Source: Pontibacter diazotrophicus
GTDB lineage: Bacteria; Bacteroidota; Bacteroidia; Cytophagales; Hymenobacteraceae
Assembly (NCBI RefSeq): GCF_003367245.1
Contig: NZ_QRGR01000019.1
Location: 62,001-126,000, forward strand
Reading direction: 5' to 3'
DNA length: 64,000 bases
Position 1 is the stretch's first letter; each line of letters starts with the position of its first letter. The notes under the pieces were generated by a model. It was not told the DNA's origin and searched no databases. It saw only the letters and a program-made list of their open reading frames with translations. The position numbers were made by a program, and so were the translations under genes. Positions 39,968-49,722 of this stretch are shown here, piece after piece.

Positions 39968-42874
39968 TTACCTCGCGCAAATTCCTCTATACGGGCACCA
40001 CTGGCATACATCCAGGTCGTTTGTTTTCCGGATTGGCTCCTCCGGGTCCAGCATGCGGCGAACGAAGTCGGAAAGGAGTGCCTCAGAAGCAGCAATAAAG
40101 TCCTTAGGAGTAGCGCCGTCTGCTTCAGTAAAATTAAATTCGGATGTCATCACACCTGCGTCTAAGTTCCTGAAGGATAGAATGCCGGAATGGGGCTGAA
40201 TGCTCCAGGGCTCCACGTGCTGTGCATTGCGCAGTATGGTTTCTGGCTGCTCTTTCAGCGTACGCTGCAGCACGTACTGGTACAGCCAGAGCTGGCGGGC
40301 TTTGTCATACTTCGGATCAGTAGTAAACTGCAGCTCCACTTCTTCCGGTTTTACCTTTAGCTGACCCGGTTCCACCTTACCTGTTTTGTAGTCTATTACC
40401 CGAAGACTGTGGCCCGTCAGGTCAATGCGGTCGGCTTTACCGGCTATTCGCACCTGCACCTCCTCGTCGCCCACTTGCACGGGTAGTGTGGCCGAGAGTG
40501 TTTCTTCGAGGCGCAGCACGTAAAGTGGCAGTTCGTCTGAATGGAGCAGGTTCTGCAGGTATTTCTCCAACACCTGCACCGCCACTTTATAGAGGAGATG
40601 ATTCATACCGCGTTCCGGCATTGCCCCGCGCGTTACACGGCTGAATTCCATTTTCACCTGCCCGGGCAGCTGCGTCAGCATCAACTCTACATCAGCAACT
40701 TCAATGGGCTTAGCTGTCTGTTCAAACTCCCGGAAGAAATCCTCCAGCACCTGGTGTACGAGCGTACCGAACTTATCTGCACCCAGCTGTTCCTCGACTT
40801 CTTCTACCTCCTGCATTTTAGCGATGCGCGTGAAGTAATACTGCAGCGAGCAGTTGATGTACATGTTCAGGTGCGAAGGATAAAGCCCCCGTTGCAGTTC
40901 CTTTTTAAGCTGCTCTATTGTCTGGGCATCTTTCTCAATCAGGATGTCCTCGTGGTATTCACGTTTCATTTTCTGCTCCACGGCAGCCGTCATGTCCCTG
41001 AATTTAATGTTAGGGTTACGCAGCGCGAGGTCATTTTGCAGCTGGAGGATAAAGCGGCTCTTCTCGCCCGAGCCATAGGTGTCGGAGGGCAGTACGTAGA
41101 GCAGGTTTACCCGCTTGGCACGCTGTAGCAGGCGGTAAAAATTATAGGCTGTCGCTCCTTCCGTTTCGGAGTAGGTCGGCAGGCCAAATTCCCGCAGCAC
41201 ATCGTAGGGCATCAGCGATTGGTGGCGTTTGGGTGCCGGTAGCGTATTCTCGTTCACCGACAGAATGATCAGGTTTTCGAAATCAAGCGCGCGCGTCTCC
41301 AGCATACCCATTATCTGCAGGTCAGCGATGGGTTCGCCGCTGAAGGGGAGGCGGGTGGATGAGATGAGCTCGTAGAGGAACTTGCGGAAACTGCGCACCG
41401 ATATCTTGTGCTCCCGGCAGTCGAAAATCGTGTCAAGGCGTTTGACGAGGGTATAGAAAATGTAGAGGTATTCCGTCTCAATGGTGTTGTGGCCGTGGCT
41501 GTAGACTTCGCGCAGCAAGTCGATGAGCCTGTACATGCTGGCAATAATGTCGTCGCAGTCGCGCCAGGTTTTGAATAGCACCTCGAAGAGCGGGTGTTGC
41601 TGGCCCAGTTTCAGGAGTTCCTGCGCCGACACCAGTACCTTGTTGTCTTCCACAATCTTGTCCAGCACCCGCTGTATCATGCCGTGGTATTTTTCCTGAT
41701 CCGGCTGGTCATTCACATAAAGTTCGTAGCGCCTGATAAAGGGGTGCGTGAGCAGCTTCGTGACGGACAGGTGGTGGTACTGGTAGACTTTATAACCGGA
41801 CTCCTGCAATTGGGTGATGCCTGTCAGGTGCACTTCAAACAGCAAATCGATGAGGTTGAAAAGGGGAGTTCCTTTAAAACTCAAACCCATCGTCACGTTA
41901 TAGTTCGGAATGTTTTCCGGTATAGAGTGCAGCACCGGCAGGAGCAGTGTCTCATCGGGCAACACAATAGCTACCTGTGCGTGTTTGTCCTGCTGCCGTA
42001 TTTCCTGCAGCAGCTGCCCCGCCAGCTTTCCCTGCATACTGGCATTGGCCACACCAATTACGTTTATCTCCTTGTCGTCGGTCAGGAGGAGGTTTTGTTG
42101 CCAGCGCCACTCCGGCAACTTCCACGTACTCTTATACTTCCGCAGGAAGCTCCCGGCACGGTTCGGCGTATTCTCCTCCATATAAAATTCATCTGAGTCA
42201 AAGAGCACCTCGGCCTTTTCATGCTTCAGTAGCGTTTTGATAATCTTTTCTTCCGAAGCAGTCAGGGCATTGAGGCCGATGAAGATGTATTGGGCACAGT
42301 CAGATTCTTTGGCGATGTGGTCGATGTTGTCTGCCACTTTACGGAAGGCCATGCCGGTGTAAGCCTGCTTTTTCTCCAGCAGGCGCTTTTTTAGGTTATG
42401 GTAGGTTTTTTCAATATTGTCCCAGAGACTGAAGTACTTGCGCATAGTAGGGGAGAATTCCTTGCCCAGGTACTTCGGGTCCCAGCGCTCCAGCGCCTTG
42501 GCTTCACCCAGGTACTCAAACAATTTGCCCGTATGCACCAGGTTCTGATCGATGCGGCTGAAATCGTCTAACAAAGTGGCGGCCCATGTCACAAACTGGT
42601 CGAAGTCCAGCGTCGGATCCTGCTCCCGCATCAGGTCATACAGCTCAAGTTGGAGGTTTATCGGCTCGAGCACGTCCGTCTTCGCCAGGCGGCAGATGAA
42701 ATCCTCCATCGCAGACACCTCCGGCGACCAGATGGGTTCTGTAGCTGCCTGCGCCAAAGCATTTTTGAAAAAGAAACTCGCACGCCGCGAAGGCAGCACG
42801 ATGCACAGATCACTGATATTCTCTTTATACTTTTCGTAAACGTATTTTGCTGATAGCTCTAAGAAAGTCTGCAA
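39968..42874 (-). CDS. AddB-like PD-(D/E)XK nuclease with iron-sulfur site
   Basis: The 968-residue protein resembles the B subunit of AddAB-type recombination helicase-nucleases. Its C-terminal RecB-family nuclease has 'FGTLVHQVLEDFF', 'GKADRIDLTG' and 'VIDYKTGKV' with D828-Y-K830. Four cysteines, C675 in 'INCSLQYYF' and C957-x2-C960-x5-C966 at the C-terminus, match the iron-sulfur cysteines of B. subtilis AddB in spacing. The N-terminus 'VLPSRRASFFFKNAL' lacks a Walker A motif, unlike Bacillus AddB. It should work with the AddA-like protein encoded 3.3 kb upstream on the same strand, processing double-strand breaks. The start is TTG 42874. Confidence 0.88.
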   Translation of the reverse strand: MQTFLELSAKYVYEKYKENISDLCIVLPSRRASFFFKNALAQAATEPIWSPEVSAMEDFICRLAKTDVLEPINLQLELYDLMREQDPTLDFDQFVTWAATLLDDFSRIDQNLVHTGKLFEYLGEAKALERWDPKYLGKEFSPTMRKYFSLWDNIEKTYHNLKKRLLEKKQAYTGMAFRKVADNIDHIAKESDCAQYIFIGLNALTASEEKIIKTLLKHEKAEVLFDSDEFYMEENTPNRAGSFLRKYKSTWKLPEWRWQQNLLLTDDKEINVIGVANASMQGKLAGQLLQEIRQQDKHAQVAIVLPDETLLLPVLHSIPENIPNYNVTMGLSFKGTPLFNLIDLLFEVHLTGITQLQESGYKVYQYHHLSVTKLLTHPFIRRYELYVNDQPDQEKYHGMIQRVLDKIVEDNKVLVSAQELLKLGQQHPLFEVLFKTWRDCDDIIASMYRLIDLLREVYSHGHNTIETEYLYIFYTLVKRLDTIFDCREHKISVRSFRKFLYELISSTRLPFSGEPIADLQIMGMLETRALDFENLIILSVNENTLPAPKRHQSLMPYDVLREFGLPTYSETEGATAYNFYRLLQRAKRVNLLYVLPSDTYGSGEKSRFILQLQNDLALRNPNIKFRDMTAAVEQKMKREYHEDILIEKDAQTIEQLKKELQRGLYPSHLNMYINCSLQYYFTRIAKMQEVEEVEEQLGADKFGTLVHQVLEDFFREFEQTAKPIEVADVELMLTQLPGQVKMEFSRVTRGAMPERGMNHLLYKVAVQVLEKYLQNLLHSDELPLYVLRLEETLSATLPVQVGDEEVQVRIAGKADRIDLTGHSLRVIDYKTGKVEPGQLKVKPEEVELQFTTDPKYDKARQLWLYQYVLQRTLKEQPETILRNAQHVEPWSIQPHSGILSFRNLDAGVMTSEFNFTEADGATPKDFIAASEALLSDFVRRMLDPEEPIRKTNDLDVCQWCPYRGICAR

Positions 42875-42966
42875 GGGTGTTTGTGTTGTATGGGTGAACG
42901 ATGTTCCGGGAATGATTTCTAAACCAGGCGCTGAATAACACCAGCGCCATTTCAGATAAACCTGTT

Positions 42967-43045
42967 ACCCACCCCTAACCCCCTCCAGGGAGGGGAATCT
43001 TTTACTCTTGCAGTATTTCCCTCTTGGGAGGGGTAGGGGTAGGTT
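42967..43045. repeat. Palindromic C/G-rich repeat element
   Basis: Imperfect inverted arms, 42967-42997 (ACCCACCCCTAACCCCCTCC...) and 43017-43045 (...GGGAGGGGTAGGGGTAGG), flank an A/T-rich centre. The composition is unlike the surrounding DNA. It resembles small hairpin repeats scattered between genes in Cytophagales genomes (inference); only one full copy was seen in this window. Confidence 0.55.
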
Positions 43046-43092
43046 CTTTATTTTGTAAACAGATTAAAAGTATCAGATCAGTTAATTAGCGA

Positions 43093-43521
43093 TCAATGTA
43101 TCGAAGCGCCTACTTCATCTTTCTCCAGTGGAATAAAAGGATTATAAGCGATCTCCCACAGGTTTTCGTCCGGGTCAGCAATATAGCTGCTGTAGCCACC
43201 CCAGAATACTTTCTCCGGTTGCTTCAGCACTTTGGCGCCTTTCGCTTCCAGCGATGCCACCAGTTCGTCCACTTCCTGCTCTGACTGCACATTGTACGCC
43301 AGCGAGAATCTACGGAAGCCCTTGCCATCTGCCGGCACTCCTGCGTCATCAGCCAAAGACTCCTGCGGAAACAGGGCCAGTTGAAGACCATTCAACTGAA
43401 AAAAAACTACTGCTTCGGTGCTAAGGGCAGTGGGCTGCCAGCCAAATACGTTCTGGTAAAAGGCCTTCGAACGCTGGAGGTTCGTCACGCCAAGTGTGAT
43501 GAGAGTTAATCGCTGTTCCAT
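43093..43521 (-). CDS. VOC-family (glyoxalase-like) protein
   Basis: The 142-residue protein contains two beta-alpha-beta-beta-beta modules typical of the vicinal oxygen chelate fold: 'RLTLITLGVTNLQRSKAFYQNVFGW' at the start and 'FRRFSLAYNVQSEQEVDELVASLEAKGAKVLKQPE' (in the second half), ending with 'GGYSSYIADPDENLWEIAYNP', a strong family motif. Members include glyoxalases, dioxygenases and antibiotic-binding proteins, so the reaction is open. Metal-ligand positions are partly visible (Glu in LWEIAYN). It lies between the phytochrome and AddB-like genes, same strand, but nothing links it to their functions. Confidence 0.88.
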   Translation of the reverse strand: MEQRLTLITLGVTNLQRSKAFYQNVFGWQPTALSTEAVVFFQLNGLQLALFPQESLADDAGVPADGKGFRRFSLAYNVQSEQEVDELVASLEAKGAKVLKQPEKVFWGGYSSYIADPDENLWEIAYNPFIPLEKDEVGASIH

Positions 43522-43651
43522 ATTCTGGTATATAATCTTTTCCGAATTTTAAAGCTATCCTGAACCTTGTTTTGCTTGAGTAAATTAGGAGCTCAAGCTT
43601 TTTATGACATTGCTAAAGACGAACTGTGGGTATGTTTAGCGTCTGTGCCGG

Positions 43652-45889
43652 TTAATGCTGAGCTGTTATGAATCTAACCTCAAAAGTAGCTCCCTGATCC
43701 GGGGCACTCTCCACCGCTATATCTCCTCCCAATGATTTTACCTGCATCTTGGTAAGGTACAAGCCAATGCCTTTAGAATCTTTTCCTTTATGAAACGTAT
43801 TATAGAGTCCGAAGACTTTGTGGCCCATTTTCTCCAGGTCCATTCCCATTCCGTTGTCCGATACTGCCAGGCAGATTTGCTTGTCCTCCTGCCAGGTTTT
43901 GATTTTGATAATTGGCCGTCTGCCGTCTGCGCTGTACTTAAGGGCATTCGACAGCAGGTTATGCAGTATACTTTCGAAATATACTTTGGAGGTAGGTATC
44001 TCCTGTACCTGCAGGTCCGTTTCAATTAGCGCGTTGCTTTTCAGGATGGCCGCCTGCATGTTCTGCAACTGCTTTTCGATAACATCTGCCACCTGCACTT
44101 TCGTCTGCTGCAGCTGCTGGTCCAGTGCCACATCCAGAATCAGGTTCAGGTCCTGCACGGTATCGGACATGTTATGTATCATCTGGTTCATCCGTTTCAT
44201 CACCTCAACCACGGTTTCCTGTGTCGGGTCCTCTTTGTAAAGCGCGTATAGCCCCTGCATATTACTCATGGGGGAGCGCAGGTTGTGCGATATGATGTGG
44301 GCGAAATCTTCCAGCCGGTTATTCTTCTGCCGGAGTTCTTCAGCTGATGCCTCCATTTCCTGGTTCAGGTCCTTGAGCTTATTTGCCTGGTTCCGTAGCA
44401 GGATAGCCGTAATATCTTTCTGTAATATCTGCGCTATTTCCAGATCATTCAGGGACCATGGCAGTGATTTGCCCTTGATAATTTCTTCCCACCGGCTGAA
44501 TGACTTCCGTGGGTGCACTCTCAGGTCTGCGCTGGCAGTCGGCTTTTCCGGGTCCCCGGCCCAAATGCGCTTTTCCTGTATTTCGGGTTTAAAGTACAGT
44601 ATATACTCTTTGTTGTAGCGGGAAATTTCAACCGCAAGCAAGCCGCTGGCGGTATCGGCGTAATGTACTGCAGCTGGCAGATGTTTGGAGAGTTCTCTTG
44701 TGGAGAATATCCTTTCTTCCTTCTTTTCTGAGAGCCAATCTATAATTCCCCTTATTTGATCGTCTGAAGGCGTTTTCCCTGCCGCCCGAAGCGTGCTGTT
44801 GAAGTAGACTGCCGCTCCCTGGCAGGAAGTAAGGTGGAGCAGTGTGTGTTGCTGTTCGAATAGACCTTTAAATAAGTCTCCTGCGAGGTTTACTTGTGCA
44901 AGCAGCGCTTCCTCCAGTTGCTTCTGTTTGTTAAATTTGTGCACGTCACGCTTTTCGCTGCTGGCTATAATAGCGTTCGAAAAGGCCATGGCAGCCAGGT
45001 TACAGGCCATTCTCTTCCAGTAGTCAATAAACAGTGGCGTTGTATGGTGGCACGTAATAAGCCCCCATAATTTGTTCCTGACCAGGATGGAAAAGGAGAG
45101 GGTGGCACTTACTTCCATGTTGCGGAGGTATTCCAGGTGGATCTCCGACGGGTTACGTAGTTCCGACCGGATGATGTTGGAAGGCTTTCCGGTTGTTGGA
45201 TTCATATAGGGCATAATGTCAACTGCGGTAGCATGCACGTCCGGGATTTGCCTTACGTGTTTCTTCATCAGCAGCGCTCTGGCTGGTCCCGGAATATCGG
45301 TGGACGGAAAATGGTGGTGTAGGTAAGAGCGAATTCCTGGTTTTATTTTCTCAGCGATTACTTCTCCATGCCAGTCCTCATCAAAAACATAAAGCATCAC
45401 CCTGTCATAGCCCAGGGTTTGCTGCACAAATTCCAGGAGCAGGTTCGCCTGGCTTTCAAGCACATGATGCTCATTCAGTTCATACTGGAAATGGCAAAAG
45501 GCAAGGGAGTTTTCCAGCCTCCCCTGTGCAGTTGTCTGCGGCATTGGCTCAAATTCCAGCATCAATTTCTGGCCTTCCAGATGCAGAAAACCAAAGAACT
45601 GTTGCCCCTGTAGCTGCAGTAGCTGCGGACTGCCTTTGTGCGTCTGGTTTAACTGCTCTACCAATTTTGCTTGTTCCTCCTCCCGGCAGATAGCAGTAAT
45701 GTGCTTTCCAAGTAGCTTCTCCGCTTTGATCTGCAGGTATTGTTCTACATTCTGGCTCACCTGCTCTATCTGCAACGTAGCCTGGTCCAGGATAAATAGA
45801 AAACCATGTGGCTGAATTCTGCCTATAATATGGATAGGTTCAGTGTCACAGTTAGATAGGTCGACATTCAGGTTGTTATAGTTTTGCAT
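43652..45889 (-). CDS. Bacteriophytochrome histidine kinase
   Basis: The 745-residue protein has the phytochrome order PAS-GAF-PHY-HisKA-HATPase. The bilin-linking Cys is C14 in 'SNCDTEPIHIIGRIQPHG' (C24 in Deinococcus BphP). The GAF domain carries 'FPSTDIPGPARAL' with D198, H251 in 'EIHLEYLRNMEV' and H281-H282, the chromophore pocket residues. The PHY tongue shows 'IWAGDP' and 'PRKSF' (460-464). The kinase core is intact: H535 in 'ISHNLRSPM', N-box 'NLLSNALKYS', 'VSDNGMGMD' and 'KGIGLYL'. It should be a red/far-red sensor phosphorylating an unseen partner; neither heme oxygenase nor a response regulator lies nearby. Confidence 0.94.
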   Translation of the reverse strand: MQNYNNLNVDLSNCDTEPIHIIGRIQPHGFLFILDQATLQIEQVSQNVEQYLQIKAEKLLGKHITAICREEEQAKLVEQLNQTHKGSPQLLQLQGQQFFGFLHLEGQKLMLEFEPMPQTTAQGRLENSLAFCHFQYELNEHHVLESQANLLLEFVQQTLGYDRVMLYVFDEDWHGEVIAEKIKPGIRSYLHHHFPSTDIPGPARALLMKKHVRQIPDVHATAVDIMPYMNPTTGKPSNIIRSELRNPSEIHLEYLRNMEVSATLSFSILVRNKLWGLITCHHTTPLFIDYWKRMACNLAAMAFSNAIIASSEKRDVHKFNKQKQLEEALLAQVNLAGDLFKGLFEQQHTLLHLTSCQGAAVYFNSTLRAAGKTPSDDQIRGIIDWLSEKKEERIFSTRELSKHLPAAVHYADTASGLLAVEISRYNKEYILYFKPEIQEKRIWAGDPEKPTASADLRVHPRKSFSRWEEIIKGKSLPWSLNDLEIAQILQKDITAILLRNQANKLKDLNQEMEASAEELRQKNNRLEDFAHIISHNLRSPMSNMQGLYALYKEDPTQETVVEVMKRMNQMIHNMSDTVQDLNLILDVALDQQLQQTKVQVADVIEKQLQNMQAAILKSNALIETDLQVQEIPTSKVYFESILHNLLSNALKYSADGRRPIIKIKTWQEDKQICLAVSDNGMGMDLEKMGHKVFGLYNTFHKGKDSKGIGLYLTKMQVKSLGGDIAVESAPDQGATFEVRFITAQH

Positions 45890-46153
45890 AAATCATTCAA
45901 GAGACCGCACGACTCGTTCTACATTATTGTTAATGTTATTAAATATTGGCTAAACTATACGCTGAATACAAACAAGGTTAAATTTTTCAAGTAAAATGAA
46001 GACTCGGAAGTGTGTTTAAATTTTGTTTTCGAAAGCGAGAATGGGAGATTTCAGGTTCTCACAAAGCTCGATTTATTTAAAAGCATTGCTATTACACGAA
46101 ATCAGCCGTCGCCATGTTCTGGAAGCGCATATCTTTGCAGCCCAAAGATAGAC

Positions 46154-49100
46154 TTATAACTCCATTTTAAGCTGCTCCGTTTTACCACCATAGCTCCAGG
46201 TCTTTACCTGCTGCGTCTCAAAATAATAAAGCACGCATTTCACTTTCTGATAACCCAGTTGCCGGAAGCGGACGGCGTAGTGGTCAAGGCGGTTGCGGTG
46301 GCTGGGCTCAGGTGGCGGCACTTTGAACTCAATCAATACCACGGCATCGGCATCGAACACAATACGGTCAGGTTTATAAAGGTAGGCACGGGCATCCAGC
46401 ACTTCCTTTTCATGCTCCACCACTACATTTTTAGAGAAGTAATGCGCCATCTTCGGGTGGTGCAACACCTCATTCAGTTTCTGCCTCAGTAAAGGTTTGT
46501 CCCGGTCGCTGATGATGCCTTCGTATACCATCTGGCGCATCACCTGGTCCAGTTCCGTGGCAAAGGCCATGCGGGCGAGCGCATAATGCAACTTACGGTT
46601 TTGCTGGCGCTGCAGGGCCTGCGTTTCAAAATCAAATACGTTGTTGGCGTGTTGCTTTATCTTCAGGCGCTGCTCCCAGTCAGTGGCTGTCAGGTAATCA
46701 AGGTGGTAGGTATGGTCGTTGTCTTGTTGAGTAGCTCGTGAGGGTTGTGCAGTGCCTTTCGCCAACTGGTAACACATCTTACCCGGCTCCCACATATCCT
46801 TGTGCACGAGGTAGCGGTACAGCAGGTGGCTTACATTTTTGGCAGATCCCTCCAACGCACGCGCAGCTTTTTTATCCTCCAGCAGATCTTTGCCGTTCCC
46901 AATCAGGTAAAGGCGGTCGATAGGGCGGGTAAGGGCCACATACAGCATGTTCAGGTTCTCGATAAAGGTTTTCTCTACCTCTGTATTGTATTGCCCTGCC
47001 AGAATCGTTTTCTCCAGTTTAGAACTTATGTTAACTGCGACACTCCGCAGCTTACCCGTTACAGTGACTTCGTTTGGCAGCTGGCTCCACATAAGGGAGC
47101 GGCTCATCGGCTCTGTACCCCAATCCGCAAAAGGAATGATGACGATAGGGTATGCCAGTCCTTTTGATTTATGGATGCTGGTGATGGTAATGGCGTCACG
47201 GTTTTTTGGCGTGTTGATGCTCAGCTTTTCTTTCTGCACATCCCAATACCCCAGAAAGTTATTGAGATTGTTACTGTGCTTGAGGCTGTACTCCAGCACC
47301 AGGTCCAGAAAGCGGAAGAGGTATTCGCTCTCGTTGTTTTTGTCGAGCAGGCTGAAGATGCGTATGAGCTTTTCTGTGAGCTCATAGATAGAGAGGTTGC
47401 CAGTCTCGCGCTCCTGCACATCAAAACCGAATACCCGCAGCTGGTCAAAAAAAGGCTCGCTGTCCGGCTCATTTGCAATCTCAGCAATCCGCTGCGTCAT
47501 GCCCACATCCGGAATTGTTTCCAGCGCCACTTTGCACACCAGGTACAGCGCCTCCGACTTCGCCAGCGTATCGTTGGGGCGGTTGAAGACCCGAAACAGG
47601 GAGACGATCAGGTTGATGACCTCTGCAAACTGCAGGGAAAGCGAATCCTGTGAAATGATATCGAATCCTCTTTCTTTCAGAAAATTGGCAATAAGCTTAC
47701 TTTTAATGTTGGTGCGGCACAACACGGCCATGTCCTGCAACTGATAGCCTTCGGCCCGTGCCTCTTCTACCAACTGCAACACCATATTCAGCGTGCTCTC
47801 ATCGTAGCTTAAAACCTCCGGCCGGGTGTAGCCATTATAAAGTTCTTCGGTTCGTTTGCAGGTGCTCAGGTCATACTTATAGTTTGTGTCTTCCGGATGC
47901 GTGAACATGATTTGGATATGCCCACCCCGTTTGTCGTTGCCCACCGGTACCTGTTGCTGAAAGTTATCATCATAGATGGAGGAAAACATCTTGAACTCCT
48001 GGTGCCCCTGGCTGATATAGGTAAAAAGTTCGTTGTTGAAGTCAATGATCTCTACTCTGCTTCTGTAGTTCTCTTTCAGTGTATCCGGCTGCAGCGCATG
48101 ATCCACCGATTGATAACGCTCCTCAATCAGGTGCCCATGCCGGCGGTTCTGGTACAGGTGCTGTGTTGTCTCCTTGTATAGATGCAGGATTTGCTCCATT
48201 TCACCGCCGCGCCATCTGTAAATGGCTTGCTTTGCATCGCCCACCACCATACTGAAGTGCCCGGAGGCCAGGGCATTGTCCACGAGTGGGAGCAGGTTGT
48301 TCCATTGTAGCACCGACGTGTCCTGAAACTCATCAATCAGGATGTGGTTGTATTTCTCACCCAGGCGCTCATAAATAAACGGTACCGGTTCCTGCAGCAC
48401 AATGTCGATAATGCGCTTATTAAAATCCGATATATGTATGGTGTTTTTGTCGCGCTTAATTTCCTGCAGGCATTTCTCGAGTTCGTTCAGCACCGACACC
48501 TTATAAAGGTGCGGTACAATGGCCTGTATAAGCGTGAAAGTTTCGGCATATTGCTCCTTTATATTTTCTATCTGCTGGTAAAGCGCCGTCAGTTCCGGCT
48601 TTATCTGGTCTATCTGTGCTTTGGTGGCTGTGCTAACTTTGCCTGCATACCATTTATCTTCTTCGATGGTGGTGCGTGCGTAATTGTTGCCATAGTTCAG
48701 GTCCACGTTCTTTTGCCAGGTGTTAAAATAGCTGCAAATGCCGCGGGTGCTCTGGTAAAAATCAGTGGGGGAGAGGCCGGCATTCCTGATAATCGCTGTG
48801 GCCTCGCTGGCAGTCGCCTGCACCGCGGCCTCCACGTCCTGCACTACCTGCCTCAATTCCTCCCTCACTTTTTTAAAGTCTTCGAGTGTGAGTTGCTGCA
48901 GGTCTGTTACGGCTTCATACACCTGCTCATTCAGCAGGTTTTTGGCAAAGTCCATCAGATCGTCGGGCAGCATGGTCCAGCTTTTGCCTTCCCGGGCTTT
49001 CTCCAGGGCATACTGCTCCAGCGTCTCCGAAAGCAGGTCACCCTTGCTGTCGCTCACCTTGTCGAGCAGCAGCGATACTGCCGTACTTACCAGGGTGTTT

Positions 49101-49555
49101 GAGTCCAGGTCCACCTCGAAATTGTGCGGAATGTTCAGCTCCCTTGTAAAGGCCTGTACTATCTTGTTCACAAAGCTGTCGATGGTGCTTACGGAGAAGT
49201 CGCTGTAGTTGTAAAGAATCTGGCGGAAGAGCGTCTTTGCCCGCCTGCGCACTTCCTCCTTGTCCACGAGGTCCTCCGGATACGCCTCCTGTAAGTCTGC
49301 CGTAATGCCCTCCAGCAAATGTTCGCTGTTTTTCTTATCCTTTTCTGAAATGTCAGGGTCATTGAAATTGCGCAGCGCACCCAAAATACGCTCTTTCATC
49401 TCGGCGGCGGCATCGTTTGTGAATGTAATAGCCAGGATAGAACGGTAATAGTCCGGGTCAGGGGATTGCAGTGCCAGTTTGAGGTATTCCTTTGTCAGGT
49501 GATAGGTTTTACCCGAACCGGCCGAGGCGGAGTATATTTTAAAAATTGAAGGCAT
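46154..49555 (-). CDS. AddA-like UvrD-type helicase-nuclease
   Basis: The 1133-residue protein is a superfamily 1A helicase fused to a PD-(D/E)XK nuclease. Helicase motifs appear in order: I 'ASAGSGKTYHL' (10-20), Ia 'ILAITFTNDAAAEMKERI', II 'ILIDEFQDTS', III 'VVGDAKQAIYRWRGG', IV 'LKENYRSRVEIIDFN', V 'TSIHKSKGLAYPIVII' and VI 'LYVALTRPIDRLYL'. The C-terminal nuclease has D1063 and 'LIEFKV' (E1076, K1078). It matches AddA, which with AddB resects double-strand breaks for RecA loading. The AddB-like gene lies 3.3 kb downstream on the same strand, with a phytochrome and VOC gene between. Confidence 0.92.
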   Translation of the reverse strand: MPSIFKIYSASAGSGKTYHLTKEYLKLALQSPDPDYYRSILAITFTNDAAAEMKERILGALRNFNDPDISEKDKKNSEHLLEGITADLQEAYPEDLVDKEEVRRRAKTLFRQILYNYSDFSVSTIDSFVNKIVQAFTRELNIPHNFEVDLDSNTLVSTAVSLLLDKVSDSKGDLLSETLEQYALEKAREGKSWTMLPDDLMDFAKNLLNEQVYEAVTDLQQLTLEDFKKVREELRQVVQDVEAAVQATASEATAIIRNAGLSPTDFYQSTRGICSYFNTWQKNVDLNYGNNYARTTIEEDKWYAGKVSTATKAQIDQIKPELTALYQQIENIKEQYAETFTLIQAIVPHLYKVSVLNELEKCLQEIKRDKNTIHISDFNKRIIDIVLQEPVPFIYERLGEKYNHILIDEFQDTSVLQWNNLLPLVDNALASGHFSMVVGDAKQAIYRWRGGEMEQILHLYKETTQHLYQNRRHGHLIEERYQSVDHALQPDTLKENYRSRVEIIDFNNELFTYISQGHQEFKMFSSIYDDNFQQQVPVGNDKRGGHIQIMFTHPEDTNYKYDLSTCKRTEELYNGYTRPEVLSYDESTLNMVLQLVEEARAEGYQLQDMAVLCRTNIKSKLIANFLKERGFDIISQDSLSLQFAEVINLIVSLFRVFNRPNDTLAKSEALYLVCKVALETIPDVGMTQRIAEIANEPDSEPFFDQLRVFGFDVQERETGNLSIYELTEKLIRIFSLLDKNNESEYLFRFLDLVLEYSLKHSNNLNNFLGYWDVQKEKLSINTPKNRDAITITSIHKSKGLAYPIVIIPFADWGTEPMSRSLMWSQLPNEVTVTGKLRSVAVNISSKLEKTILAGQYNTEVEKTFIENLNMLYVALTRPIDRLYLIGNGKDLLEDKKAARALEGSAKNVSHLLYRYLVHKDMWEPGKMCYQLAKGTAQPSRATQQDNDHTYHLDYLTATDWEQRLKIKQHANNVFDFETQALQRQQNRKLHYALARMAFATELDQVMRQMVYEGIISDRDKPLLRQKLNEVLHHPKMAHYFSKNVVVEHEKEVLDARAYLYKPDRIVFDADAVVLIEFKVPPPEPSHRNRLDHYAVRFRQLGYQKVKCVLYYFETQQVKTWSYGGKTEQLKMEL

Positions 49556-49668
49556 AAGGAAGGGGAGCTATAGTATAAAGATACACCTTCTGAGTGTGTG
49601 CAGGCAAATCATCCTCTATTTCTTTCAGTGGATTTATTGTAAAGGCTATAGCATCAGGCACATAAAAT

Positions 49669-49699
49669 AAAGAGCCTCTATCCTGGTGGGACAGAGGCT
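49669..49699 (-). terminator. Terminator of the unknown gene 49723-50259
   Basis: A 9-bp stem (AGAGCCTCT / AGAGGCTCT) with a 13-base loop that can add a further GTCC/GGA pairing, followed on the minus strand by TTTATTTTA. Confidence 0.75.
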
Positions 49700-49722
49700 C
49701 TATCTGGGGGATTTTTTCGGGG

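Noticed and set aside
40541..42240. Long antisense frames in the AddB-like gene
   Set aside because: They mirror the codon pattern of the real gene and show no domain.
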